Positions 34,846-47,242 of a stretch of 64,000 bases of DNA are shown in pieces. A model generated the notes under the pieces. The model was given only the letters and a program-made list of their open reading frames with translations. It did not search any database and was not told the DNA's origin. The stretch comes from Castanea sativa (lineage: Eukaryota; Streptophyta; Magnoliopsida; Fagales; Fagaceae): positions 36,758,751 through 36,822,750 of the forward strand of contig NC_134020.1 of NCBI RefSeq assembly GCF_040712315.1, given 5' to 3'. Both the position numbers and the translations under genes were made by a program. Every line of letters starts with the position of its first letter. Position 1 is the first letter of the stretch.

Positions 34846-36620
34846 CTCCTTGAATATGCCTAAATGAGAAGGAAATTTAACATACCAGCATATAAAGATT
34901 GAGCAAGTGAGCTGGTATATCAGAATATGTAAAAGTAAAACATAAAAATTTAATTGAAGGGAAATGGTTTTAGGTGTTAGATAGACAAGAAACTGCTCTG
35001 AAATTAGGACTTAAAAACAACAACAACAACAATTTCAACAGACACTTACCCTTGGAATTCATTTGGCACATAATTTTTGCACTTTTAGACCTGATCTGAC
35101 TGAAGAGAAAGGAAATTAACTAAGAAACTAAAGCTAGCCCTACAAAAGGCCTTAATAAATTACTCGCTTAAAAGGAAAATTATTCAATACTCCAGGTGTA
35201 ATGCCCTCCCTCTCACATGAATGATGAGTTTCATTATGAATTTAATTAGTAGGACCCACTATTATGTGAAACACCTCAAAATCGGAATGCTTAATAATTA
35301 CTCTTAATGAAAACCAAAAAAGGACTAAAAGACAAAAAAAGTAACACCAACACTTTCAAGCCGCAAATTTCCCAAACTACAAAGCATGAGGGGGGAAGAA
35401 CTACATATTTTAAATATAAGCACCTTTTCAGGGAGAGGGAGAAGAATTATAATTCTACAATATGAATCCTTTGTTGAAAGATTGTTGTGTTTGACATTTC
35501 CCAAAATGAGGAAAAAGTTTAAGACCCAAAAACTCTTATTAAATTATCTTTTTTATTTTTGTCACAACATCTTTTAAACAAACAGGACAGAATTTAGAAG
35601 ACTTGAACTTTGAGCAAAATGAATACAAGATTGGTTAATCTGTAAACTTCAGAGGAGTCACTCAAAGTATTTAGTTAACAAAGTCTAGTACTATAACTAG
35701 CTGGATACAAGTGGAACAACAGAAATAAAGAAAATCTGTGAAATTTTATGTGGGTCTAAGTTGATTAGTGGCTTCAGTTCTCAATGAAGGAAATTTGACA
35801 CCAATGTATACTGTATATAACAACAAACAAGGAAGGAAAATGGCATGATACCTGGAATGACTGAAGATTACTTGCAGAGCTCCAAGTAGTGGTATCAACT
35901 AAACCAGAACAATAAGATGGAGTGAAGAACAAGAGTTTTTTTTTTTAATAGAAATAAAATTTAGAAAAAAAGGATAACAAGATTATCTAGGAAATTCTAA
36001 GATTACTTGAAATACTAGAATTCAATGAACATAGAAATGGTACTACCAACAAACAAACAAACAAAAAGACAAAATTGATAATAATAAAAAATAAAAAAAA
36101 GTCCCAAATCAAGGTAACAAAAACCCTTCAAAAAACAATAAAAGATGGCTGAACAATGAAGAGACTTCCGTGACTTTCTCTAACCATAGTCAGCGAAGAA
36201 GGGAGGACATGATCGAACCATAGAGTGATAGAGAGAGAAAGAGAGAGAGTGAGTGAGAGAGCTGAGGATGCTGAAGGTGATGACTGACACACAGAGAGTT
36301 TGTGTTTGTAGTACGAATTAGAATTGGAATAGGAGTGTTTTTTTTTTTTTTTTTTTTGAAAACAATGGTGAGAGAAATGAGAAATAAGGAAACAAAAAAA
36401 AACAAAGAAACCCAAGTTAAATAAAATATGTCATGTCATGAGGAGAGAAAAAGTAGGAGAGAGTAGAGGAGAAATCACCAGCTGAGCTTGAGCTAATGAT
36501 TTTCTTCTCTCTCTGTAAAATTTTCAAAGTGTTTTTTGTTGTTGTTAATTCCTCCTCTTCCTCCTTTTCCTTCTCCCACTGGGTTCGGCACCTCTCTTTC
36601 TCTCTCTCTCTCTGATATTG
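34846..36620 (-). promoter_or_regulatory. GAMYB 5' leader with introns
   Basis: An AG acceptor at 34860-34861 lies 15 bases before the ATG, so the start codon exon has only a short leader. A likely upstream leader exon runs 35099-35050 (acceptor after CTTCAG, donor GGTAAGT), and another leader exon probably ends at 35852 with CCAG|GTATC. Pyrimidine/CT repeats at 36598-36613 and GA repeats at 36227-36260 (plus strand) are probably near the transcription start. Spliced 5' leaders are known for GAMYBs; these borders are inferred from splice-like signals only. Confidence 0.45.
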
Positions 36621-38928
36621 GTAAAGGCAGAGTGTGAAGAAAAATGAATAGTGGAAATTGACCCACAAGTCCTTAGCCCCCACAGAGACTACTGACGCAC
36701 TTGGAATTGATTGTTAATGTTCTAACTCAAATCAAAATCAAAGCTTTTAAATGGAAAGCTAATCATTAGTCATTACAATGATTTGGGTGTCCTATCAATT
36801 TTGAAAATGACATACTGCACAAAATTATAGGTTTGATAGTGATAGTGTGATCATGATGGGAAAACGTGTTTAGATTTGGTGCGTACTGTACATAATTGGA
36901 ATTTTCTCTATGTAGTTTGTTAAAAGTATGGAAGGATAAATTTACCCTGGTTCTCACGTAAAAATTTACATGTTTATGTGTCAATTTTTGATTAAATTTC
37001 AACTTATTGAAATTAAAGTGTTAAAATCCAATCAAGAATTAACAAATAAACCAAATGTGGATTTGAGTGTGAGAACGGGTTTGTCCTTAGCATTTCTCAA
37101 AGTAAAAACACGTTAAGCAGCCAAAGTCTAGTGGAAATGGTAGTGCCCATGGTACATTTTCTCGAGCGTGTGATGGTTCTGTTGCTAGTACGAAATTTCT
37201 CAGTCAAAATAGTTGCCTTTGACTGGCGATGGAGCTAGTGCCAGTGAGAGAGAGAGAGAGAGACCACCAAAATAGCAACATGTGCTTCTCATTTCTGTTC
37301 AACAATTATCAGATATTATTATTTGTTTTTCATTTAAGATCTTCTCATTATCCTCCTTTTGGTCAGACTCAGATGTATCGCATGACTCGAATGAATATAC
37401 ACAACATTTTGATTTCACTCAAGTTCCTAAACCATAACATAATGAACCATACTTGAGATTCATAGGGTACAATTTGATGAAATGATCCTAGCACCTAAGT
37501 GTTCTAAACTTCCCATCGATCTTGCTCTAAACCCTCAATAATTTAAGAATTTTCACTCACTTATTCACTAGAAAATTTCAATATGATATCTTCTATAAGC
37601 TATTGATCAACTGGTTTCTTTGGCTTTCACTTTTTTAAAGGTATAATTTTCTTTCTTTCTTTCTTTTTTTACGCTAAACAAAATATAGGATCTTCAATAT
37701 TATAGACTCAATTACCACCAAAATAACTGTCAAACTATTTATCATGCACTCCATTAGAAATCTCTATCTTAGTTGACCGGTGCTTTCTTTTCCAGCTTAT
37801 TGGGCTTATTTAACTTATACAAAGTCTTATTAAGTGAAAGTTAATTGATGTTGACTATTAATCGAGTCCTTGTTAGCTTTTAATGACTAGTTAGGTGCAT
37901 AAATCTCTTTGTAAGCAAAAATTTCCCGTAACGCACAACTCCAAAGAACTCAAAAAAGGAAAAAGAATCAACATATACTATCTTTTTTTTTTTTAAGGTC
38001 TATGTGGCACTTCATTCTTAAGATGCTCACAACGAACGTATCATACAAGTACCTTTCTTTTTCATGTACTTGGCATGCTAAAATAATCTTCAGCAAGCTC
38101 CGCAATTTACGTGACCATCTGATCTGAGCACCTCTACGTGTTGAACTGGCCAAGTTTGTGTAGCACTTTAGCTTGAGCAGGGGACATATTGACATCAATG
38201 TATCAAATTGATGGGTCTCAAATAAGAAAGAATTCATTTTAAACACTGGAAAATCATATATGGTAAGTGTCAATGCGTGAGTGTCGAACTTTAGAATGAT
38301 CTTTTTTACTAGTTATCTTTAGAGTTGACTTGATTACTCTAACCCCAAGTATAGTCTTCTCCCTTTACAAAATGATTAAGTTTTTTTATTTTTTATTTTC
38401 TCCAATATTTTAGTTTATAAAAATTTTAATCCTAGCTACAACATATAAATGATGAAGGTAGATATTAGGTCAATTATTTTCAATCGATAAAAATCTATTA
38501 TCTCCACATATTGTAAACCCATTATTAACTTTGGCCTCTTTTCCAAATGAGAGAAAAAGTATCATTGCGTGCGAATACACTTGATTAAGATATATCCTTT
38601 ATGAAACACTTGTAACCTCGCATAATTTTTATTTATAAAACAAATTAAATCAATGTCTAATCCTCAAAATTCAAAACCTATTATCAAAAAACTCGTTAAA
38701 AAATAACAATTCCTAAGAGATTAGGAAATAATCCCAAAAGCTATTGAAAATTTTCAGAATTGAAAATAAAAAAAAAAAAAAAAAACCCGAGAGAAATAAT
38801 AATTGGTCTAAGAGTATTCACATTCGGATTTCTAAAAAATACCTATTTTGCACTATAAAAAGTTACTTTATCTATCTTACCAACTCACTTAACAATACAC
38901 CCGACATCTCATTTCTTATTTTTACATA
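36621..38928. other. Promoter region and intergenic spacer
   Basis: The left part is presumably GAMYB promoter. No other gene is recognised. GA repeat at 37245-37262, T run at 37983-37994. Confidence 0.5.
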
Positions 38929-40883
38929 TGTAGATGATCATTTTTTGGAAGCTCAGCAGGAGGAAGAAGCCCAACAACGTGGGCAGAAGAAAGTTGGATA
39001 GAAAAGCCATTAAGTCCAAGCGGCAGAAATAATGGATCATAAGTCCATAAAGTGAGCAAATGGACCTTGAAGAAGCAAATGGGCCTAAAAAGGCCTGGAA
39101 AGAGAGAAGTAGCAAACCCATGGACGGGATGGACGTAGAAAAGTGAGAATGGGCCACAGCTGCCACAGCAAGCTCAAAGCAATGTAAGTAAAGAAAGTAA
39201 GGGGTAATGGAAAGTCCATAAGCCCCAAGGATGAAGTATAAAGTAATTGGGCCAAGGAAGCCCAAGAAGTTAGTAAAAGCCCATGGGAAGCACAAAATTA
39301 GAAAAATGTCAAGGATGCCTCAAGAAAGTAAATAGGGCCAAGGATGCCCAAAAGGAAGTAAACATGACACAGGAGCCCGCAAGTAGTGTAGTAAAAGGCC
39401 CAATGAGTTTATTAGGCCATCAGAAAAGAGATGAACAGCAAGCCCAAAGAGGCCAACAGTTCTGGGTCAAGTAATATCACGACAGACATGGCTAAATGAT
39501 ATGGCAGGAAATAATGGCAAGGCTAAGAATAAAACACAGAGAATGGCACGAAGGAGGGGAAGCCAACAATCGGGCAAAGCCCAGCAAGCCATAAAGAATG
39601 AGAAATCAGGAAAGCAGCCCACATCATAAGAAGTCAAGGACAAACAACAGAATGGGCAGACGGACCTTCAGACCGCGACAAACGCATGAGTAGTAGGTAT
39701 ATTTTGGACGAATATGGAAGTAAGGTACGCGTAAGGCCCAGACACCACCAGCCTATACCCATCCAATACAGGAAGTGGTGGGTCATGGGTAAGAGGTAAG
39801 AGGGCATTGTCTGGTGGTGGGGAGTGGGAAAAACTTATTTTTGTGTTTCCTGCTCAAGCTCTTTTGGAGACAGTGTCCTGCTGGGATGACATACCTCCCA
39901 AAAGAAGCAAAACTGAGTTGGAACCACTAGGTGCATGCCATGAGGGATGGAGAGAAAGAGAGCACTCACACCGTGGCAGGTAAGAATGCCACGGCAAGCA
40001 AATAAACAAAATAGTTTTCTTTGTCTGGTGATGTGGAGTGGCAAGGCCAGCACAGGTAAGTGGCGCTGGCTGGGCGACTGATCAATCAGTAATGGTCAGC
40101 AAGGACGCTCACACTAGACAAAGCCGATTAAGGGTTAAAATGGTAAAAGCTAACCGCGACATGCATTATATAATGAACCCCAACTGTGCACAGGGGGGGA
40201 GAACGAAAAACAGTAATCTCAAAAAGGAAAGAATCACAACGACTAAGTAAAACACGAAGAGATAAAAAAACGAAAGGGAAAAGAAAGAAAGAATCGGGGA
40301 GAAAAGGAAAAACAAAAAGAGAGAATAGCACAGCAGGCATGCACCAACTAGGATGATTTCCCCCTCTCCCTCTCAAACCACGCTCTCTGCTAAAGGCAAG
40401 AGGCTTCTTTGGGCACAAGTCGTTTTAGGTTCGTTCCCTTAAAGCAGTTAATTTCTTCGCCGGAGAGATTATTCGCATTGAGGAAATGGCTTCCTTCTTG
40501 ATTTAGACCTTGTTACATAACTCTGCACGGCAGATTGATATTTCTTTGTGATTCAATAGGCTTATTAACACCTATTCCATATTTATTTGTATTGCTATCT
40601 CATAAAACATGTGTTTCTCGTAATAACCCACTATTTATCTTGTCTAAGTGGTGAATAAATCTCTATTTTTATCTTTATTATATCTGCCTACCGTAATTGT
40701 CATAACAGCTCTGCCTGCCAGTGGCATGTAATCAAAGTCTGGGCTAAACAGGGCATAGTTTGCGCATAAGCCGGACCAAGGTGGGTTGCAATTGGACCAG
40801 TCCCAACTCCCTGACCTAGAACACCTTGGGCCTAGCATGGCAGGAACCAATCCAGCCCAACATCACACAAAAGGCCCACCACA
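38929..40883 (+). mobile_element. Solo LTR (copy 1 of a 2-kb LTR family)
   Basis: TG at 38929 and CA ending at 40883, flanked by the exact 5-bp duplication ACATA (38924-38928 and 40884-40888). The 1955-bp sequence is collinear with 61460-63460: shared are GCCCAACAA near the start, GGTGGGTCATGGGT near the middle, GGAACCACTAGGTGCATGCC and the end AAAAGGCCCACCACA. A TATA-like box (TATATAATGAA, about 40166) with G-rich R start downstream gives the plus orientation. No internal domain flanks it, so it is a solo LTR. There is no meaningful ORF. Confidence 0.9.
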
Positions 40884-42081
40884 ACATACAACCCAATCAA
40901 ATAATATAAACTACACAATCAAATAATATAAAATATTCTTCTCTCTCTTCTCTCCCTATCTCTTTCTCTCCTTCACCCACAAATATAACCACCCCCACAA
41001 TCAAAACTAGCCACCACCACCACAATCAATACCCATCCAAAAATCAATCCCATAACAAAAACCCAAAAAAAAAAAAAACTAAACTAAACTAAACCACAAC
41101 AGCCACCACCCTCACAGTCCACCACCACTACCTAAAATCAAATAGCACCACCACCACCACCACCATCAGCATCAATGGCCACCACCACCAAATCCATACA
41201 CAAAAACCCAATAAAAACAAAATAAAAGCTAAATTCGAACCACAACCCACTACCATCAACACATAGCAATCACCACCGTTGCCCACACCACCACCACCAT
41301 CATCGAAAATACCCACAAAACCCAAATCCAAACACACAAAATCTATTGTTAAATCCACAAAACCCACAAGTCCAAACCCACAAAAAAACCCACAATCGGA
41401 GGTGAGAGGGAGCTGGAGATGAGAGAGGGAGGTTGAGAGAGAGAGAGAGAGAGAGAAGTGATAGAGTGATGGAGATGAGAGAATGCGTGAGGAAAGAGAA
41501 GATAATACAATATAATATTTTAGTTTTACATTCTTGCAAGTGAGAGCATTTACATAAGTCTATGCATAATAGAAAAAATGTGTAGAATTTTTACCGTTTT
41601 GCCTAAAAATGACCAACATCAATCCGTGCATAATTGTGTAAATTTATAAGTTTGCTATAGTTACCGTGTAAATTTATTATGACATTATTCATTTTGCATT
41701 TAGTTGTTTATTCTTTCTTTATGTATCTTAAGAATGAAAGAAGAGAGTAAATTGTCATTGTTATATGTGAAAAAAGAGAAACCATTAAAAAATTAAGAAA
41801 ATTTGATATTTTAATGAAATATAGTATAAAATAGATAATTTGATGTAAGGTATTCTGAAAAATGAGTATGTAAAATAAACAAGTAGATTCTTATACTAAA
41901 ATATACAAGAATTTTTGCACAAGTTGATGCAAATACTTGAAGGATTTATTGTAAGAAGGTTGTATATTTTTTTTAGGTTTAACAACCTGGATAAAGAATG
42001 ATTTTTGGTGTTTGAGTGGGTAAAGTAGCAATTTGGGGGGTTTTACACCCCCGATGCTAATGCTCTAAGGGAATAAGTCAC
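40884..42081. other. Repeat-rich spacer with a possible TIR element
   Basis: C/A-rich ACCACC repeats (about 40990-41400), a GA repeat (41433-41458), and a terminal-like GATGCTAATGCTCT at 42054-42067. A GAGAGCATTTACAT near 41542 might be its inverted partner. The borders are not secure. Confidence 0.35.
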
Positions 42082-43063
42082 TAAAGCATTAGCATCAGGT
42101 GTGCTAAATGCTAAATTTTTAGCATTTGGCACACCAAATACCAAAATACTTGCTTCATAATATGTGCCAAATGCTAAAAGAAATGGCCTGGTGCTACAGT
42201 ACAATTATAAAATTGGCATGGTACCAACAAAGATGGTAAAATATTTAGTATTATTTTATTAAGATTTTCTCTCTCCTCAACGGCTCAACCCATTTATCTT
42301 TTTCTTCCTGTTTGCGATACTTTTAGTCTCACAGTCTCTCTTTCTCTTCCTCTCTCACTCTCTTCCTCAACCTATCACTCTTTTCCCTTCTCACTCACTT
42401 TCCTCAGCCCACTACCGATCTCACCACGCCTTCGCCGCATTGTCCTCCATGCCACGCCACCGACCTCAACGTGTCTTTCTCCATGCCATGTCGACAACCT
42501 CCCCATGTCTTCGAAAGCTCCTGCCTTTGGATCTCTGTCAATCAGCCAGTGGTGGGTGTCTTTTTTGTATCTAGGTTTGTTTGATTTGGGATAGGTTTTA
42601 AGATTTGTAAATGTAATGAGTTATGGGATGGTGTGTGAATTGGTGGGTTTCGATGTGAGTGGTTGTGGTTGTGGTAGTGCTACTATGGTTATGTCGTCAG
42701 TTTAGTGGTTGTGATGGTTATATTTTTGGGTTGTTGTGGGTTTTTTTGTTGTGGTTGAGGGTTTTTTTTTGTGGTGGTGGTTTGGTGGGTTTGCGGTTGT
42801 TGTGGTGGTGTGGCTTCCGATTTGGTGTTGGTGGACTATGGGCAATGGTGAATGAGTTTTGGATTAGAGTAGAGAGAAGAGAGAGAGGTTTTGGGTTTAG
42901 AGAAACTAAAAAAAATTTATTAGATTTTTGTATTATTTAATGTGTTGTAATGTTAAAATAGAAATGCATGGTGTATTGTAAAATGGTATGATAAAATAGA
43001 GAAAATAGGTTTTTGTGTGTTAAAATGACATTTGGGATAGCACAACTGATGCTAGTGCTCTTA
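42082..43063. mobile_element. TIR element, (A/T)GAGCATTAGCATCAG type
   Basis: TAAAGCATTAGCATCAGGTG at the left is matched in inverse by CACAACTGATGCTAGTGCTC(TTA) at the right (about 22 of 26 bases). The interior has CT-rich then G/T-rich sequence with short GTTGTGG repeats and no transposase. No target duplication is seen. Related termini occur just to the left at 42054. Confidence 0.6.
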
Positions 43064-43368
43064 CCTATGCATTAATGTCTTATTTATTCGGATAAAGTTG
43101 GTCATGTACGTCAATACCCTACAAAAAGATGTCAATAAATTAAAATTTAAATCATTAAAACATAAGTGATATTAAATTTATATAGCATGTATAGTTTGTT
43201 TTTGAGCAAAGTTAAAAGATCAATAGATTATTGAGTGAACGGTGAATAGTACAAATACAAATATGTTGAAGAAAATGGAGACATGATAAGTAAATTTGAC
43301 CCTAACAAAAAATAAAATAATAAAATAAACAGAGGAATTTTGAAGCAAACACTTGGATTATCACTTTT

Positions 43369-43880
43369 AGGCTCCGCTTGGAAGGAGGGAATGAAATGGA
43401 ATGAAAAGAATAATTTTATAATATTCTTCCCTTCCTTTATTTGGGAGTTTTAATGGAGGGAATGGAAAGTCCATTCCCTTGTTTGAAAGTTTAAGTGGGA
43501 TGAATGAAATGGATAGGAGGGAACACTCATTCCTTTTTATTCCCTTAAAACCTCAAATTTTCATTCCCCCCAAAATTGGGAGGAATGAGAGGAAATGGAA
43601 TTAGATTTAATGAATTTTTTACTAAAACTCCCAAAATACTCCTATATATTCAACCCTTTATTTTAAAATAGGGGTCTAATAGTAATATTGTCATAAAATG
43701 ACTCTATTCCATTCCCTCCATGTTACTCCCAAACAAGATTACTTACATTCCATTCATTTTCATTCCTTTATTTTATAACATCCAATCAAAGTTACTTAAT
43801 TCCATTCCATTCCATTCTTTTCTATTCATTTCCCTTACTTAAATACATTCTATTCCATTCCATTCTATGGTTAGGAAGGA
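43369..43880. mobile_element. MITE with ATTCC(A/T)TTCC subterminal repeats
   Basis: GGAATGAAATGGAATG repeats start the left end and ATTCCATTCCATTC repeats close the right end, with imperfect termini GGCTCCGCTTGGAAGG and CTATGGTTAGGAAGG. It would form a long stem. It interrupts the ancestral segment shared with 59,930-60,000. Confidence 0.6.
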
Positions 43881-44856
43881 AAAACAACACCAATAGCCAC
43901 CTAACCACCGCCAACCACCTAAAAAACAATTACAACAACCTAAAAATCCAAATTAGAAAGCCTAAAAAAAAAAAAAAAAAAAAACCAATAAACCCAAATC
44001 GAAAACCCAAAAAAAAAAGTTCCACCAACACAAAATTGAACCTGAAAATCTAACCCAATGGAGCTGAGATCGAAGCAACCACCAAAAACCCAAGACTATT
44101 GCTCATTAATCGGACCCAACGGATGGTGCAAGAGAGAAGAGAAGAAGAGGTTTGTGCAAGGAAGAGACGGTGATGAAGGCTGGCAGCGGTAGCACTAATG
44201 GTGGTGGGCGGTGCCAATAGGTGGCGTTAGTCAATGGGTGAATCAATGCAAGATGGGCAAGGGTAATGGGTTGTGTGAGATGGTGTGAGATCTAAGAAGG
44301 TTTTGGCCTTGAGAGTGAGAGAGTTTAGAGATGGGAGGAGAGAGAAGAAACAAAGGATGGAGGGGGACTAATGAGCAATGGGTGACTGGTTGGGTTATGG
44401 CAGAAAAGAACATAGAGAGTAAGAAAGGGGGAGAAAGTGTCGACAGTAACTGGGGGAGAAAACGCAAAATGTTTTACTGTTTTTTCAAGTGTAAAACATT
44501 TTATACTTTTTTGCCTGCTTGTTTTGGTTGATTGAAAATGTTTTATTTTTGACCAAATATTTTACTGTAAAACAAACATTGTAAAATGTGAATATATTTT
44601 CCTGAAAATATTTTACGTCGAAATAGACGATGCTTAAATAACTAACTTAGAAAAAAAAATAGATGAGAGACATTGCACAAAATTAGACTCCAATGGTAGA
44701 ATTTAATTAAATTTTCTCTCAGTTTTAATTTTATATATATATATGATTTTCCAAAGTTAGTCTTATTCAACAATAATATTTTGGTTGAAGAAAAAAAAAA
44801 AGCAATAATAGCTTGTTTGGTTACTCATTTTAATTTTAAAGTTGTTTTCATCACTT
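43881..44856. other. Intergenic, with the left end of duplicated segment A
   Basis: From about 44640 on, the sequence matches copy B at about 60690 (for example AAAATTAGA(C/T)TC and AATTTTCTCTCA). Before it lies a stretch with repeated TTTTAC(T)GTAAAA-type motifs (about 44460-44620), possibly another MITE. No gene is recognised. Confidence 0.5.
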
Positions 44857-44985
44857 AAATTGTGGTCATTTCATAAGTATAAGTACTTGTGAGGTGTAGA
44901 GGGCAAGGATCGGGATTTAAGTTTCTAGGAGGGAGATTCACACACTTATACACTTAGATTAGCTTAGAGTAGAATTTCTATCTTA
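44857..44985 (+). mobile_element. SINE remnant
   Basis: Collinear with the SINE at 22319-22470: GGTCATTTCATAAGTATAAG, then GGATTTAAGTTTCTAGGAGG and ending AGAATTTCTATCTT. The 5' start is not clean. The Tat element is inserted just after its 3' end. It is absent in copy B of the duplicated segment. Confidence 0.7.
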
Positions 44986-44990
44986 TATAT

Positions 44991-45678
44991 TGATGATGCA
45001 CAGAAAATCAGTAGGCTAAGTGCTCCAGGCTTCAATGGACTTGAAGTTGTTTGGAAGGCCTGACAAAGAAAGAAGTACAAGATCAAAGGTGACCAAGTTA
45101 AACTGGCCAAGAACCCTCTGATGCTTAAGTTAGTTTATCTCTCAAGAACTCAAGAATCCCAACTTTTAGGAGTGGTGGAAACTTACATTCATTTGACATC
45201 GATGAGTCCTTTTATAGTGAGCTTTGGAGCAGTTACTTGTTTAGTAACTTCCTCCACGTGGATGGAAGTTAGAAGGTTCAAACTTAACTCTCTAACTTCC
45301 ATAACTGCTATAGAAGTTAGAAGGTTCGGTCTTATCTTCTACAACTGCTATAGAAGTTAGAAGGCTTAGACTTAATCTTCTATAACTGCTATTAGAAGTT
45401 AAGAACTTAGTGGGAAGTTAGAGCGATGAGTAATGATTTTGTTCATAATTTGTAATAGTAGAATATGGTCCAGATTATAAGCTTTTTGGGATATAAACTT
45501 ATTCTGAAATTTTCTAAGTGTTGAGGGCCCGTCCATCAAGTGCTTCTCTAATGGACGACCTTCATACGCACGGACGACCTCCTAACGATGGACGACCTTC
45601 ATATGTTGGGTTAACATTTTTATCCCTGGACGACTCTATGGACGAACTGGAGATAGTCCGATTTTTAGTTCACCATCA
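44991..45678 (-). repeat. 3' LTR of the Tat element
   Basis: 688 bp, TGATGATGCACAG...TTCACCATCA on the plus strand. Compared with the other LTR it has an extra CGGACGACCTCCTAACG-containing segment and scattered substitutions (roughly one in twenty over the first 250 bases by eye). Confidence 0.93.
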
Positions 45679-46089
45679 GTTGCCTTCTTTGTCCAAGGGT
45701 CGTCCAGAACACTGTAGTATAATTGTTGGTTTTTGACACGCGTCAATCATTTTAATGGTTAATAGTTGCACCACGTGTCGTCTTTACTCTAGCTGAATTT
45801 TATTGTTCCGGATTGTGCCACATGTCAAAATCTCATTGGTTGAATTGTCGTGTCGATTCATCTTTTTGAGAAAAATGCCACGTGTCAGCTTCTGGTAGGT
45901 TCACGTCACTTCGTTGACCTTATCTTTGGGCCTTATAAATATGTGATTTCTCTCTCTTACCCTTCACTTTTCTAATAATTTCTTTCCTGCCATCTCGTCC
46001 AAGAGCCTCGTCTAGTCCTTGTCTTCTAGTCTCGTCAGGTATGTCCTTCCCTTCATCCTTAGGTTTTTGTCTTATTCATTCTTCCAATT
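45679..46089 (+). promoter_or_regulatory. Promoter-like block of the antisense ORF in the Tat element
   Basis: On the plus strand there are three CACGTG/CACATG-type boxes: CCACGTGTCG (45771), CCACATGTCA (45818) and CCACGTGTCA (45878), then TATAAAT at 45934-45940, a CT-rich leader and a possible donor CAG|GTATG near 46039, before the first ATG at 46090. This is the order of a plant promoter, independent of the LTR. Confidence 0.5.
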
Positions 46090-47181
46090 ATGTCTGTGTT
46101 CGGTAGTAGTTTAGAAAGAGAGATAGACGAGTACTAGGACGTATCCCCTGGAAGTGGTGGTAGCAGTTATGAGAGTGGTGAGGGTAGTACAAGTAATAGT
46201 AGTGATAGTAGTTCCTCAGATGAGTATTATTCGTCTAGGTCCTTGGTTTTCCCTCAAAGGTTTCCAGGAGATGCAACGTAGGATGGCCTCTGGGGTTGAG
46301 GCTAGCTTGTCCAGAAAGTCACCTGGTCCTCCTCAAGATGAAGAGGAGGAAGAAAATGTAATCTATAATTATGCCCCTGAGATGGCATCTACTCTAGACA
46401 CAAGTAAATTAAATACTCTCGTAGGTAGATACCAAATTCCTTGTGAGTTTAGATCTCGTCTACCTAAAGAGGTGGAATGGTGTTGTTCTCCTTCTTCTGG
46501 TTTAGGTGTTTATACCTCTTATTTCCTAATAGGTCTTAGGTTTCCTTTAAAAAAATTTTGTAAAGGTCTTCTCCATAGGTTGGGTATTGGACCAAACCAG
46601 CTCAATCCTAATGGATGGAGGACGATAGTAGCCATGCAGGTATTATGGCGTGAGGCGCTTGAGGGGAATCGTCCAATCACAGTGGACGAGTTCCTTTATT
46701 GCTATAAGCCCTCAAAGATTAAACAGTTTGTTGGTTTTTATTGGTTCTCGTCTAGGGGCCCCCAATTTAGTCTGATTAAGGGCCGTAGTTCTTCTAACAG
46801 GCATTGGAAAAAAGAATTCTTTCTTATTTCTGGAAATTGGGTTAGGGACCCAGTTGATGTAAATTATGCCCCCTTCCCTCCTTTTACCAGCCCCCTAGGT
46901 CGTCTTCGTCCTGAAGGTATGTCTTTCTTCCTTTTATTTTATTTATTTTATCTAACTTTTCCTCGTCTAACCTTCTCTTCTATTGGTGAAGTTGTTACTC
47001 GTCCACACTTGGACAGTTTTCATTTAGAATGTATTGACAGAGTTTGTGCCTTCCGTGAGAGGTCCTTCCATAGCTTAGTGACCCTTAGTCGTCTAGCTGC
47101 TTGGGGACTTGGTCCTGAGCCTACTACTACAAATTTTGCTCACAAGGAAACCACTTGTCGAAGTAAATATCATCCATTGCT

Positions 47182-47242
<61 letters not shown>

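Noticed and set aside
36128..36683. Minus-strand Ser/Lys-rich frames
   Set aside because: Low-complexity CT/GA-rich leader region of the MYB gene; short, no conservation seen.
38929..40883. Several 60-128-codon frames in the solo LTRs (also 61460-63460)
   Set aside because: Not conserved between the two LTR copies as proteins; no domain; LTR structure explains the region.
41128..41539. Gly/Val-rich minus-strand frames
   Set aside because: Antisense of CCACCA repeats and GA repeat; composition only.
42659..42940. Val/Gly/Leu-rich plus-strand frame
   Set aside because: Low-complexity GTGGTT-rich sequence inside a TIR element; no domain or codon structure.
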